Notes: generated by a model not told the origin, from the sequence alone. 5,499 nucleotides of DNA from an uncultured Kineosporia sp. (GCA_937859855.1 CALMAR010000279.1:332-5830), one strand, 5' to 3'. Counted from the first letter of the stretch, positions 1 through 5,051 are shown. Numbers and translations: made by a program.

Positions 1-63
1 CGGCAATCGAGCCTCCCGGGGGCCGCCTACTGCTCAGGGCGGCGGCGGGTACGCGTCGAGGTG

Positions 64-1398
64 TCACGACCAGCTGAAGGCGATCAGTGACTGGTGGGTG
101 TTGGTGTTGTTCCACTTCGAGAACGCGCCGGCCAGGAACAGGGTCTTGGTGGACGCGTCGGCGTACGCGGCCTGGACGCCGCCGTTGCCGCCGTCCGTGT
201 TGTAGCCCTGGCCTCCGGTGATCCTCGGGTCCCAGGTCGTCCATGCGCCGTTGGAGGCGTTGAACTGCGCCGCGTAGTACGTCGACGGTGTGGTGCTGTT
301 GGTCGAGTTGCGGTGGTATCCGCACACGTCCGTCGCGCCGACCGCGGCCACCGCCTGGCAGTCACCGATCAGGCCCTTCAGCCAGACCCGGCTGCCGCTG
401 CTGGCACTCATCTCGATGATCTCGTTGGAGCCGAACCCCGGGGGGGCGTGACCGCCGACGCCGACGACGATCCGGCCGCTGGTGTTGGACGGCGTCAGCG
501 CGAGCACGCCCTCGCCGTCGTAGGAGCCGTAGGTGCCGCTGCCGGTGTCCGCCCGAAGGTGCGCGTTGAAGCCCGTGTCGATGTTCCCCGAGGTCGTGCT
601 GACCTTGACCAGGCCGTGCTGCTTGGTGCCGTTGTAGGTCTCGAACCCGCCGCCGACGTAGAGGGAGCCGCCGGTCAGCAGCAGGGCGCGACCCGAGCCG
701 GAGGTGATGCCCCTGGACCAGGTCGTGCTGCCGCTGCTCAGCGAGACCTTGCGCACGGCACCGAAGTCGCCGCCGAGGTAGACCCCGCTGGAGTCGGCCG
801 TCATGGCACGGACTCGCGAGCTGGGGGCCGGGTTCCACGAGGTCACGGCGTGGCTGGAGGACAGCGCGGCGGCGCGGGCCCGGCTGGAGCCGCCGAAGCT
901 GGTGAAGTCACCGCCGAGGTACGTCGTCCCGCCGTAGCTGGCGATGGCCCGCACGTAGGAGTTGGCGTTCCCGGCGTAGAGCACCGCGCCGGTGGACTCG
1001 TTGATGATCGCGAAGTTCTTCGCCGAGTGGGAGACGCCGTCCGGGGTGCGCACCGCCGTGAAGTTCCCGCCGATGGCCAGCGAGGCGGTGCTCGCGCCGC
1101 TGACCTTGGTGATGGCCAGGATGTCGCCGTTCGTGGTGTCGAAGGACTTGGGCGAGCTGCTGATCGTGGTGGCCGGCGCGACCGGGGTGGCTGCCATCGC
1201 CGCGGCACTGAACAGGCTTTCGGCGTCGCAGTCACTCGAGGCGGGGATCGGGTTCATGCCCTTGGGGGCGTCCACCGCCGTGCAGGTGGCGGACGGCCGG
1301 GTCGCGGCGGCCTGCGCGGGCTGCGCGGCGATGGTGAGCGCTGCGAGCGCGCTGGCGGATGCCGTGACTGCCACGGCAAACCGGATGGTTCGATGCAC
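64..1398 (-). CDS. Secreted beta-propeller-like repeat protein (DUF5122 / delta-60-like)
   Basis: A 444-residue exported protein of unknown function. I chose the GTG at 1398 because GGAGG lies 7 nt upstream and a signal peptide follows at once; a longer reading to 1491 only adds Arg/Pro-rich residues in front of the signal. The signal has HRTIR, then a hydrophobic Ala/Val stretch (residues 7-25) and an AQA cleavage motif at 28-30. The mature part repeats a short strand-turn motif: IGGNF (109-113), LGGDF (161-165), LGGDF (208-212), VGGGF (248-252) and LAGAF (422-426), about 40-50 residues apart where closest. This spacing is typical of propeller blades and resembles DUF5122-type repeats. Four cysteines (39, 57, 347, 359) could form two disulfides. 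No catalytic motif, membrane anchor or sorting signal is visible, so release from the cell is likely. It is probably transcribed alone from the 201-bp gap upstream. The fold is inferred from repeats; the ligand or substrate is unknown. Confidence 0.85.
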   Translation of the reverse strand: MHRTIRFAVAVTASASALAALTIAAQPAQAAATRPSATCTAVDAPKGMNPIPASSDCDAESLFSAAAMAATPVAPATTISSSPKSFDTTNGDILAITKVSGASTASLAIGGNFTAVRTPDGVSHSAKNFAIINESTGAVLYAGNANSYVRAIASYGGTTYLGGDFTSFGGSSRARAAALSSSHAVTSWNPAPSSRVRAMTADSSGVYLGGDFGAVRKVSLSSGSTTWSRGITSGSGRALLLTGGSLYVGGGFETYNGTKQHGLVKVSTTSGNIDTGFNAHLRADTGSGTYGSYDGEGVLALTPSNTSGRIVVGVGGHAPPGFGSNEIIEMSASSGSRVWLKGLIGDCQAVAAVGATDVCGYHRNSTNSTTPSTYYAAQFNASNGAWTTWDPRITGGQGYNTDGGNGGVQAAYADASTKTLFLAGAFSKWNNTNTHQSLIAFSWS

Positions 1399-1405
1399 GG
1401 CGGAG

Positions 1406-1410
1406 CCTCC
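1406..1410 (-). promoter_or_regulatory. Ribosome binding site GGAGG deciding the start of the secreted repeat protein
   Basis: On the minus strand GGAGG is followed by 7 nt and then GTG (1398). It supports the GTG start over the upstream ATG at 1491, which would put about 31 non-hydrophobic residues before the signal peptide. The rest of the leader (about 1411-1599) is partly AT-rich (near 1520-1580), as expected for a promoter, but I could not assign a confident -35/-10 pair. Confidence 0.7.
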
Positions 1411-1599
1411 AGGTAGTGACACTCTCGGGGGACGACGTATGGACCCGCGATCTTGGCGACTCCCCCACGACGGCACCGAACCTACGACCAATGGAGCGCA
1501 ACCGGAGGGAAAACGGTCTAATGCGTTAACCCTATTTTGAGGTTCGTCCGTTGTATTGACCGTTCGCCCTTTTGCCGGATTTAGGGCCGGTTCGAGGTA

Positions 1600-1938
1600 T
1601 CACCTGGCGCCCCGCGGGGCGTACATGATGACGGCGACGCCGGCCAGGCAGACGGCGGCGCCGATCAGGTCGAAGCGGTCGGGGCGGAAGCGGTCGACGA
1701 CGAAGCCCCAGGCGAGGGAGCCTGCGACGAAGACTCCTCCGTAGGCGGCCAGGATGCGCCCGAACTCCGCGCTGGGTTGCAGGGTCGCGACGAATCCGTA
1801 GAGGCCGAGGGCGAGGACGCCGGCGGCGATCCACCCCGGTCCGCGATGCTCCCGCCAGCCCTGCCAGACCAGCCAGGCACCGCCGATCTCGAACAGGGCC
1901 GCGACGGCGAAGAGGGCGACGGAGCGGGTGATCGTCAC
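1600..1938 (-). CDS. YnfA family (UPF0060) small four-helix membrane protein
   Basis: A 112-residue integral membrane protein, close to the usual YnfA length of about 108. Four hydrophobic segments lie near residues 6-26, 35-53, 62-80 and 90-106. Family-typical motifs are visible: FEIGGAW (16-22), AAYGGVFV (64-71), a DRFRPDR loop (82-88) and [16 protein letters not shown] (90-105). YnfA resembles small multidrug resistance transporters in topology, and drug efflux has been proposed for some members, but the substrate here is unknown. The GTG at 1938 was chosen because it begins right at the first helix; no strong Shine-Dalgarno precedes it, and the frame stays open upstream into the preceding gene. 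It starts 40 bp after the stop of the CCSFF protein on the same strand, so co-transcription and possibly translational coupling are likely. Confidence 0.9.
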   Translation of the reverse strand: MTITRSVALFAVAALFEIGGAWLVWQGWREHRGPGWIAAGVLALGLYGFVATLQPSAEFGRILAAYGGVFVAGSLAWGFVVDRFRPDRFDLIGAAVCLAGVAVIMYAPRGAR

Positions 1939-1978
1939 GCCTGGGCCGGTATCCGTGTCACCGGACAGCAGGGCCGCG

Positions 1979-2311
1979 TCACCGGATCGTTGCCGCGGCT
2001 GCTCGAGCCTCCAGCGCGTCCAGGACGCCGGCATGCGCCGGTGGAACCTGCACCTCGACGTCGAGACCGGTCTCGTCACGCGTGAAGGCGAAGGCGAAGA
2101 AGGAGCAGCAGGACGACTCCCGCCGGGCCAGTTCGCGGACCGCGGCCTCGGCGGCAAGGTCCAGCCTCCACCGGAGCAGGGTCGGCGCCGGCCGGGCCTG
2201 TCCGCGCAGCGATCGGGCGAAGAGGCCGTCGAACTCGGCCACGCGCACCGGACGCTCGACGGAGGGAAGGAGGCAGGCGTCCGGCACCCACACCGGCTCC
2301 TCAGTGCTCAT
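1979..2311 (-). CDS. Conserved small cytoplasmic protein with a CCSFF motif
   Basis: A 110-residue soluble protein without signal peptide or membrane segment. Visible marks are [20 protein letters not shown] near the N-terminus (residues 8-27, with C13), a central [12 protein letters not shown] motif (65-76, with C68 and C69) and [12 protein letters not shown] near the C-terminus (89-100). From memory this pattern belongs to a widespread actinobacterial family of uncharacterised proteins often found near MerR-type regulators or metal-resistance genes; I cannot verify that here and no MerR gene is in the window. The adjacent cysteines plus C13 suggest soft-metal or thiol chemistry, which is inference. 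It heads a two-gene unit with the YnfA protein. The ATG at 2311 has no good Shine-Dalgarno; the promoter-like sequence just upstream would give a leaderless or near-leaderless mRNA, common in Actinobacteria. Confidence 0.8.
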   Translation of the reverse strand: MSTEEPVWVPDACLLPSVERPVRVAEFDGLFARSLRGQARPAPTLLRWRLDLAAEAAVRELARRESSCCSFFAFAFTRDETGLDVEVQVPPAHAGVLDALEARAAAATIR

Positions 2312-2317
2312 GCATCC

Positions 2318-2345
2318 ACGGTAACAAGTGGCAGTGCCCGGTCAC
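2318..2345 (-). promoter_or_regulatory. Candidate promoter of the CCSFF-YnfA unit
   Basis: On the minus strand GTGACC (2340-2345) and TACCGT (2318-2323) are 16 bp apart and fit a weak sigma-70-like -35/-10 pair. The -10 ends 6 bp before the ATG at 2311, so transcription would begin at or beside the start codon. Match to consensus is partial; this is inference from position and sequence only. Confidence 0.3.
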
Positions 2346-2359
2346 CGGCTCGGCCGGTG
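2343..2359. repeat. Perfect 6-bp inverted repeat overlapping the -35 of the CCSFF-YnfA promoter
   Basis: CACCGG (2343-2348) and CCGGTG (2354-2359) are exact inverted copies separated by 5 nt. The dyad overlaps the proposed -35 box, a position suited to an operator. High-GC sequence produces such short dyads by chance fairly often. Confidence 0.35.
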
Positions 2360-2430
2360 TCCCATCGCCACAGCCCCCGAGCCGAACTCCAGCCGGCCGT
2401 CCAGGTGTGTCGGCCTGCCTACCATCGTGG

Positions 2431-2522
2431 CCTGTAGTGAGAGCGGGAAGCAGCTCTCGCCCGGGGTGCATGCCGCCGAGCGGATGCCGTTGCGAGGCGA
2501 TGACTGAGTTACTGAGGGGACC
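2431..2522 (+). other. Possible relic of group II intron domain I
   Basis: The plus strand reads CCTGTAGTGAGAGCGGGAAG at 2431-2450, then an arm closing an 8-bp stem: 2437-2444 pairs with 2453-2460 (one G-U pair) around the loop GGGAAGCA. It is followed by GGGGTGCATGCC (2463-2474) and GACTGAGTTACTGAGGGG (2502-2519). From memory, this order of CCTGTAGTG, GGAAGCAGC, GGGGTG-A-GCC and GACTGAGT-ACTGAGG matches domain I of bacterial group II introns that carry reverse transcriptases. A GTGTG at 2405-2409 could be the 5' splice end (consensus GUGYG), but this is weak. No reverse transcriptase, domain V or 3' end is present, so at most a 5' fragment survives and it cannot splice by itself. The identification rests on recalled sequence, not a search. 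Confidence 0.4.
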
Positions 2523-2823
2523 GCGCGACTAGAGACGGGCTCCAGTTGTCGGTGACGCCAGGATGCAAGACCGCAACGGCCTTGGGCAGGGATCCCCCAG
2601 ACACTAAAAAGGATCCGGTAAAACTCAGCGTCAAATCCGCGCGGTCCGATCGCTGATATCGAGATTCTGCTGGATCTGCGCAATCACTGCGGCCGGCTCC
2701 GATCAGGTCCGGGAATCCTGCTGGGACCCAGGTGCGCAGGTATTAGGCCGTGCCGTCCTCCGGTCATCACAGGGCGTTCGAGCATCTATCAACCCGAACA
2801 TTCCGGGGACCCGGGCACATCAG

Positions 2824-3174
2824 TCAGCACTGAAAAACCGAAGGGAAAACCAGAGCATCCTCTCGGACCCAACCGACCTTGCCAGTCGCATTATCCTTCA
2901 AGTGGGTCCATTTGTAGTTCCCCACATACTTATAGCAATGGTATGTGACGCTCTGACTAGGCTGGCCCTGCCCAACGGATTTACACGATGTCGACGGTCC
3001 GGTCCGGATGTTGGCGCCGGCTTTGAAAGCGTGGGTATATTTTCCGTTTTCATCATTGTGGTAATTATTGTCCGGACAACTAACCGCACTCGCGGACGGG
3101 GCGAAGCCGATCAAGCTTAGACCGGAAAGGGTGAATGCCGTGGCAGCGGCGATCAGACGTCTACGCAGGACCAT
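2824..3174 (-). CDS. Secreted SH3-like domain protein, low-GC codon use
   Basis: A 116-residue exported protein. The ATG at 3174 is preceded by AGGAGG 4 nt upstream and starts a clear signal peptide: VLRRR, a hydrophobic core (residues 7-25) and ASA at 28-30, cleaving before V31. A longer frame to 3246 has no such support. The mature part has the bacterial SH3 pattern GANIRTGPSTSCKSVG (53-68), then YKWTHLKDN (87-95) and GKVGWVREDAL (98-108). Domains of this kind often bind peptidoglycan or cell-surface peptides. Four cysteines (33, 64, 80, 116) suggest two disulfides. Its codons often end in A or T (a run including AAT, GAT, GAA, AAA, TAT, GCT), in contrast to the GC-ending codons of all neighbours, which suggests recent transfer. 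It stands alone beside relic sequence. No catalytic domain is attached; a small inhibitor, signal or wall-binding protein is possible. Confidence 0.85.
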   Translation of the reverse strand: MVLRRRLIAAATAFTLSGLSLIGFAPSASAVSCPDNNYHNDENGKYTHAFKAGANIRTGPSTSCKSVGQGQPSQSVTYHCYKYVGNYKWTHLKDNATGKVGWVREDALVFPSVFQC

Positions 3175-3178
3175 CGCC

Positions 3179-3184
3179 CCTCCT
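3179..3184 (-). promoter_or_regulatory. Ribosome binding site AGGAGG of the SH3-like protein gene
   Basis: The minus strand carries AGGAGG followed by GGCG-like spacer of 4 nt and then ATG at 3174. It fixes the start at the signal-peptide methionine instead of the further-upstream methionine at 3246. Confidence 0.75.
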
Positions 3185-3247
3185 CGTGTGGCTGCTCTTT
3201 GTCCACCATACAGAGGCGAAAACGTGGAGTCTATACAAATGTTCACG

Positions 3248-3265
3248 AATCGCCGCTTCGCGATT
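3248..3265. repeat. Inverted repeat in the upstream region of the SH3-like gene
   Basis: AATCGC (3248-3253) and GCGATT (3260-3265) are exact inverted copies with a 6-nt loop. A TATAGA sequence (minus strand, about 3229-3234) lies between the dyad and the gene and could be a -10 box, although no fitting -35 was found. The dyad would then sit in the -35 region, where an operator could act. Inference from position only. Confidence 0.3.
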
Positions 3266-3354
3266 GACCATGCTGAGTCTGCTGTCGTTCACTGTGCCCG
3301 CGTTGGTCTCGCTTGGACGTCACGCCGGTCGGCTCGGATTGCCGGCGCCCTTGA

Positions 3355-3486
3355 CCGGCCGGGCTGATCCCCACCGCCGCGCAGCTCGCGTTTGCGCGCA
3401 ACAGGCGGGACACCGAGGTGATGGTCTCCCCCACGATCGTCAAGGTCGACTGGAACACCCGCCTGGGCAAGAGGCTGGGGGAGTAG
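3355..3486 (+). pseudogene. Truncated coding remnant of unknown family
   Basis: The plus strand reads 43 codons without a start, ending at TAG 3484-3486. The translation includes LIPTAAQLAFARNRR and VMVSPTIVKVDWNTRLGKR. Nearly every codon from 3364 on ends in G or C (one TTT exception), the bias of real genes in this genome. There is no plausible ribosome site or start, and stops precede it in the same frame at 3352-3354 and further left. A neighbouring frame to the left (about 3297-3363) also looks coding-like, so a frameshifted or 5'-deleted gene is possible. I do not recognise the family. Its position between the low-GC SH3-like gene and tRNA-Ala suggests leftover from an insertion or deletion event. 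Confidence 0.35.
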
Positions 3487-3533
3487 CCGTTGCTGTACTT
3501 CGCTGCTGCACCAGGCTTGAGAGCGGTGCTCCG

Positions 3534-3554
3534 AGAGGCCTGGAAAGAGCCTCT
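3534..3554 (-). terminator. Candidate stem-loop terminator after tRNA-Ala
   Basis: AGAGGC and GCCTCT form a perfect 6-bp stem around a 9-nt loop, 9 bp past the 3' end of tRNA-Ala. No T-run follows on the minus strand, as is frequent for actinobacterial terminators, so function as a terminator or tRNA processing boundary is uncertain. Confidence 0.35.
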
Positions 3555-3563
3555 AACCTGGGG

Positions 3564-3636
3564 TGGAGACGATGGGACTCGAACCCACAACCCCCTGCTT
3601 GCAAAGCAGGTGCGCTACCAATTGCGCCACGTCCCC
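3564..3636 (-). tRNA. alaT: tRNA-Ala (anticodon TGC)
   Basis: A 73-nt tRNA on the minus strand. The acceptor arm GGGGACG pairs with CGTCTCC (one G-U) and is followed by discriminator A at 3564. The D arm has TGGCGCAATTGGTAGCGCAC-type sequence. The anticodon stem CCTGC/GCAGG encloses TTTGCAA, giving anticodon TGC (plus-strand 3601-3603). The T arm is GTGGG-TTCGAGT-CCCAT. CCA is not encoded: CCC follows the discriminator. In many Actinobacteria tRNA-Ala(TGC) directly follows tRNA-Ile(GAT) downstream of gyrA; here they are 1273 bp apart with genes between. The 3' end faces the accessory-looking stretch to the left. Confidence 0.97.
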
Positions 3637-3677
3637 GTGTGTGGTTCCCGGGGTGGGGTGCCCGTCGTGCGGTGCCT

Positions 3678-3797
3678 TCAGCGGACCGGGTCGGTCGCGC
3701 TGGACCACAGCTCCTGACCGGACCTGCCCGCGCCGACCCTGCGCCACAGCGCCACGCCGGCGCCTGCCACGAGCACGGTCAGGATGAGCTTCTTCAC
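3678..3797 (-). CDS. DLW-39 family small protein (39 residues)
   Basis: Translation from GTG at 3797 gives 39 residues, ending at TGA 3678-3680. It begins MKKLILTVLVAGAGVALWRR and ends in SGQELWSSATDPVR. GGGAGGT (3804-3810) lies 6 nt upstream. The exact 39-residue length, the N-terminal hydrophobic helix after MKK, the Arg-rich middle and the C-terminal LW--ATDP pattern match the actinobacterial DLW-39 family, known as a tiny conserved protein encoded near gyrA and tRNA-Ala; its function is not established. The name-giving Asp-Leu-Trp is Glu-Leu-Trp here (residues 29-31), a conservative change. Residues 4-18 probably form a membrane helix, with a short tail on one side. It lies 41 bp upstream of tRNA-Ala on the same strand and could be transcribed with it. 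Confidence 0.9.
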   Translation of the reverse strand: MKKLILTVLVAGAGVALWRRVGAGRSGQELWSSATDPVR

Positions 3798-3803
3798 GCT
3801 GGG

Positions 3804-3810
3804 ACCTCCC
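3804..3810 (-). promoter_or_regulatory. Ribosome binding site GGGAGGT of the DLW-39 gene
   Basis: The minus strand reads GGGAGGT, a 6-nt spacer and GTG at 3797. This near-ideal site is the main support that the 39-codon frame is translated and that the start is GTG. Confidence 0.75.
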
Positions 3811-3903
3811 GCTGGTCACCTCGGGCGCGGCGCGCCGCCGAGCGGGTCGAGGCTACCACCGGCGCAACACCCTTCGAGGTATGCCGAGGCGCAGGTGGAC
3901 GCC

Positions 3904-3909
3904 TATGAT
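3904..3909 (+). promoter_or_regulatory. Candidate -10 box (TATGAT) of the response regulator gene
   Basis: TATGAT differs from TATAAT at one base and lies 66 bp before the ATG at 3976. No good -35 is seen at 16-18 bp spacing, so the promoter is tentative. A 5' leader of roughly 55-60 nt would result. Confidence 0.35.
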
Positions 3910-3962
3910 CGCGCCAGCCGTCCAGTGCACGGCGGCCGTGCTGACCCCGTCGTTCCGACAGC

Positions 3963-3970
3963 AAGGAGGT
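3963..3970 (+). promoter_or_regulatory. Strong ribosome binding site AAGGAGGT of the response regulator
   Basis: AAGGAGGT is almost fully complementary to the 16S rRNA tail and sits 5 nt before ATG 3976. It sets the start and excludes the longer in-frame reading from 3784, which would run over the upstream spacer. Confidence 0.85.
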
Positions 3971-3975
3971 GTCCC

Positions 3976-4422
3976 ATGCCTGCTGCGGCGGTTCATGAGC
4001 TGAGCGTCCTGGTCGTGGACGACGACCTCGGCGACGTCTTGATGATCAAGGAGGCGTTGGAGGCGGGTCGGCGTTCGCACCGGATCGAGGTCGCGCAGGA
4101 CGGCGAGCAGGCCGTCACGATCTTGCGCCGGGGTCTGGGGCGGGGCGCGCCGCCGCTGCCGGACGTGATCCTGCTGGACCTCAACATGCCCCGGATGAAC
4201 GGGATGCAGGTCCTCGACCTGATCAAGAACGACGAGCGCCTCCGTCGCATCCCGGTGGTGGTGCTGACGACGTCCCGCGCCCCCAAGGACATCCTGGCCA
4301 GTTACGACCTGCACGCCAACGCCTACGTCACGAAACCGTTCAGCCTCGAGGATTTCACCGACGTGGTGGGCGAGATCGACAACTTCTTCGGCGGGATCGT
4401 CTGCCTGCCGCAGGACCGCTGA
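3976..4422 (+). CDS. Stand-alone response regulator receiver protein, Rcp1-like
   Basis: A 148-residue protein made only of a CheY-like receiver domain (about residues 10-135), with no DNA-binding or enzyme output domain. The acidic pocket is at D15-D17, the phosphorylated aspartate is D68 in LLDLNMPRMNG (66-76), the switch threonine is T98 in VVLTTSR (95-101), and the conserved lysine is K120 in ANAYVTKPF (114-122). The ending of IDNFFGGIVCLP (134-145), and the YDLHANAYVTKP stretch, are typical of the Rcp1 group, first known as partners of cyanobacterial phytochrome kinases and common in Actinobacteria. It should take phosphate from a histidine kinase and act by protein contact. No kinase gene is in the window, so the partner is encoded elsewhere. 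It is the only intact plus-strand gene, divergent from DLW-39 and convergent with the zinc-ribbon gene. Confidence 0.95.
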   Translation: MPAAAVHELSVLVVDDDLGDVLMIKEALEAGRRSHRIEVAQDGEQAVTILRRGLGRGAPPLPDVILLDLNMPRMNGMQVLDLIKNDERLRRIPVVVLTTSRAPKDILASYDLHANAYVTKPFSLEDFTDVVGEIDNFFGGIVCLPQDR

Positions 4423-4491
4423 ACCGGCGGACGACCGCAGCGCGGCGGGTCGACAGACCGGTAAATCGTGCCTGACCGGGAGATAACGGCG

Positions 4492-4809
4492 TCAGAACCA
4501 GGCAGCCGCATCCCGGACCAGGACCACGAGCCCGACCACGAAGACCCCGAACGCGATCACGGCCAGCCCCCCGATACCGATGATCATCACTCGCTCGCCC
4601 GTGGCCAGTGGCGGTGGCGGGATGCGCGGGGGCGGCTCCGGCAGGGGCTTGCCGAAGAACTCGACGGCGTGCTCGCGGGAGCAGAGGGCCGCGTAGATGC
4701 GACCTGCGGCATGGTCGACCTCGATGCCGAGCCAGTCGTCGGGGTCCGCGTCCGGGGTCCACTCCCGGCCGCACACTTCACACCGGGGTGTCGAGGCGGC
4801 GGTGACCAT
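4492..4809 (-). CDS. Zinc-ribbon-like single-pass membrane protein, unknown function
   Basis: A 105-residue protein starting at ATG 4809. The N-terminal part has CEVCGREW (residues 10-17) and CSREH (43-47), so C10, C13, C43 and H47 could bind one zinc ion in a treble-clef or ribbon-like knuckle. A Pro-rich linker follows (55-67, PLPEPPPRIPPPP), then one hydrophobic helix (about 74-98) and a short DAAAWF tail. With no signal peptide, the zinc module would be cytoplasmic unless the helix inverts. I do not recognise a named family. No clear Shine-Dalgarno is seen; the codon use is GC-rich like the neighbours. It starts 100 bp downstream of the 3' end of tRNA-Ile on the same strand and is convergent with the response regulator, 69 bp apart. 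It may be expressed from a promoter in that 100-bp gap or with tRNA-Ile. Confidence 0.8.
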   Translation of the reverse strand: MVTAASTPRCEVCGREWTPDADPDDWLGIEVDHAAGRIYAALCSREHAVEFFGKPLPEPPPRIPPPPLATGERVMIIGIGGLAVIAFGVFVVGLVVLVRDAAAWF

Positions 4810-4821
4810 GACAGAAGACTG

Positions 4822-4836
4822 ACCGGAAATGCCGGT
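4822..4836. repeat. Short inverted repeat in the leader of the zinc-ribbon gene
   Basis: ACCGG (4822-4826) and CCGGT (4832-4836) are inverted copies around a 5-nt loop, ending 12 nt before the ATG at 4809. It could form a small leader hairpin or bind a dimeric regulator. Five-bp arms are weak evidence. Confidence 0.25.
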
Positions 4837-4909
4837 TTAGGCCAGGCCTGGACGCGAAACCGACGACGGTGCAACGACTCGCCGCGCGGGACGACTGGCC
4901 GGACAGGGG

Positions 4910-4983
4910 TGGGCCTAAGAGGACTTGAACCTCTGACCTCTTCCTTATCAGGGAAGCGCTCTAACCGACTGAGCTATAGGCCC
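4910..4983 (-). tRNA. ileT: tRNA-Ile (anticodon GAT)
   Basis: A 74-nt tRNA on the minus strand. The acceptor arm GGGCCTA pairs fully with TAGGCCC, followed by discriminator A at 4910; CCA is not encoded (CCC follows). The D arm reads AGCTCAGTCGGTTAGAGC. The anticodon stem CTTCC/GGAAG encloses CTGATAA, giving anticodon GAT (plus-strand 4947-4949). The T arm is AGAGG-TTCAAGT-CCTCT. It lies 68 bp downstream of the DUF3566 gene on the same strand, its normal place beside gyrA in Actinobacteria. Confidence 0.98.
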
Positions 4984-5051
4984 GGAACCGCCGAGTGAGA
5001 CTACCCCAGCGGCTGTCACGGCCCCAAACCGGTTGGCCCGGCGCGGGGGAG

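Larger units (their letters stand above)
2312..2823. other. Non-coding gap of about 510 bp with degraded mobile-element-like sequence
   Basis: No convincing gene lies between the CCSFF gene and the secreted SH3-like gene. The minus-strand reading 2342-2683 is open, but it has no ribosome site, lacks the codon bias of neighbours and overlaps the structured RNA-like segment, so I do not call it. What the gap does hold: the promoter and dyad near 2318-2359, a group II intron domain I-like segment at about 2431-2522, a short coding-like tail on the minus strand at 2631-2702, and more AT-rich sequence than the flanks. This looks like decayed accessory DNA. No strong terminator for the SH3-like gene was recognised left of 2824. 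Confidence 0.5.

Noticed and set aside
94..1416. Plus-strand open frame of 440 codons
   Set aside because: It is the antisense shadow of the secreted repeat protein: low-complexity Gly/Ala/Arg/Val translation, no ribosome site, no domain. The minus frame has a signal peptide, GGAGG site and repeats.
1556..1584. Plus-strand TTGACC with ATTTAG at 17-bp spacing as a promoter
   Set aside because: It would transcribe antisense through the YnfA gene with no plus-strand gene to serve; likely chance in the AT-rich spacer.
1399..1599. Riboswitch in the leader of the secreted repeat protein
   Set aside because: The 201-bp gap is long enough, and secreted wall proteins in Actinobacteria can have such leaders, but I could not match any conserved riboswitch core.
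2084..2103. Apparent GAAGGC tandem repeat
   Set aside because: It arises from the Phe-Ala-Phe-Ala-Phe codons of the CCSFF protein and is not a separate repeat element.
1928..2437. Plus-strand open frame of 169 codons
   Set aside because: It is antisense to the CCSFF gene and promoter; the translation is low-complexity and the minus-strand gene has family motifs.
2342..2683. Minus-strand open frame of 113 codons
   Set aside because: It has no ribosome site or recognisable domain, lacks the GC-ending codon pattern, and overlaps the intron-like structured segment on the other strand.
3135..3908. Plus-strand open frame of 257 codons
   Set aside because: It runs antisense through tRNA-Ala and the DLW-39 gene and has no coherent domain; only chance openness in GC-rich DNA.
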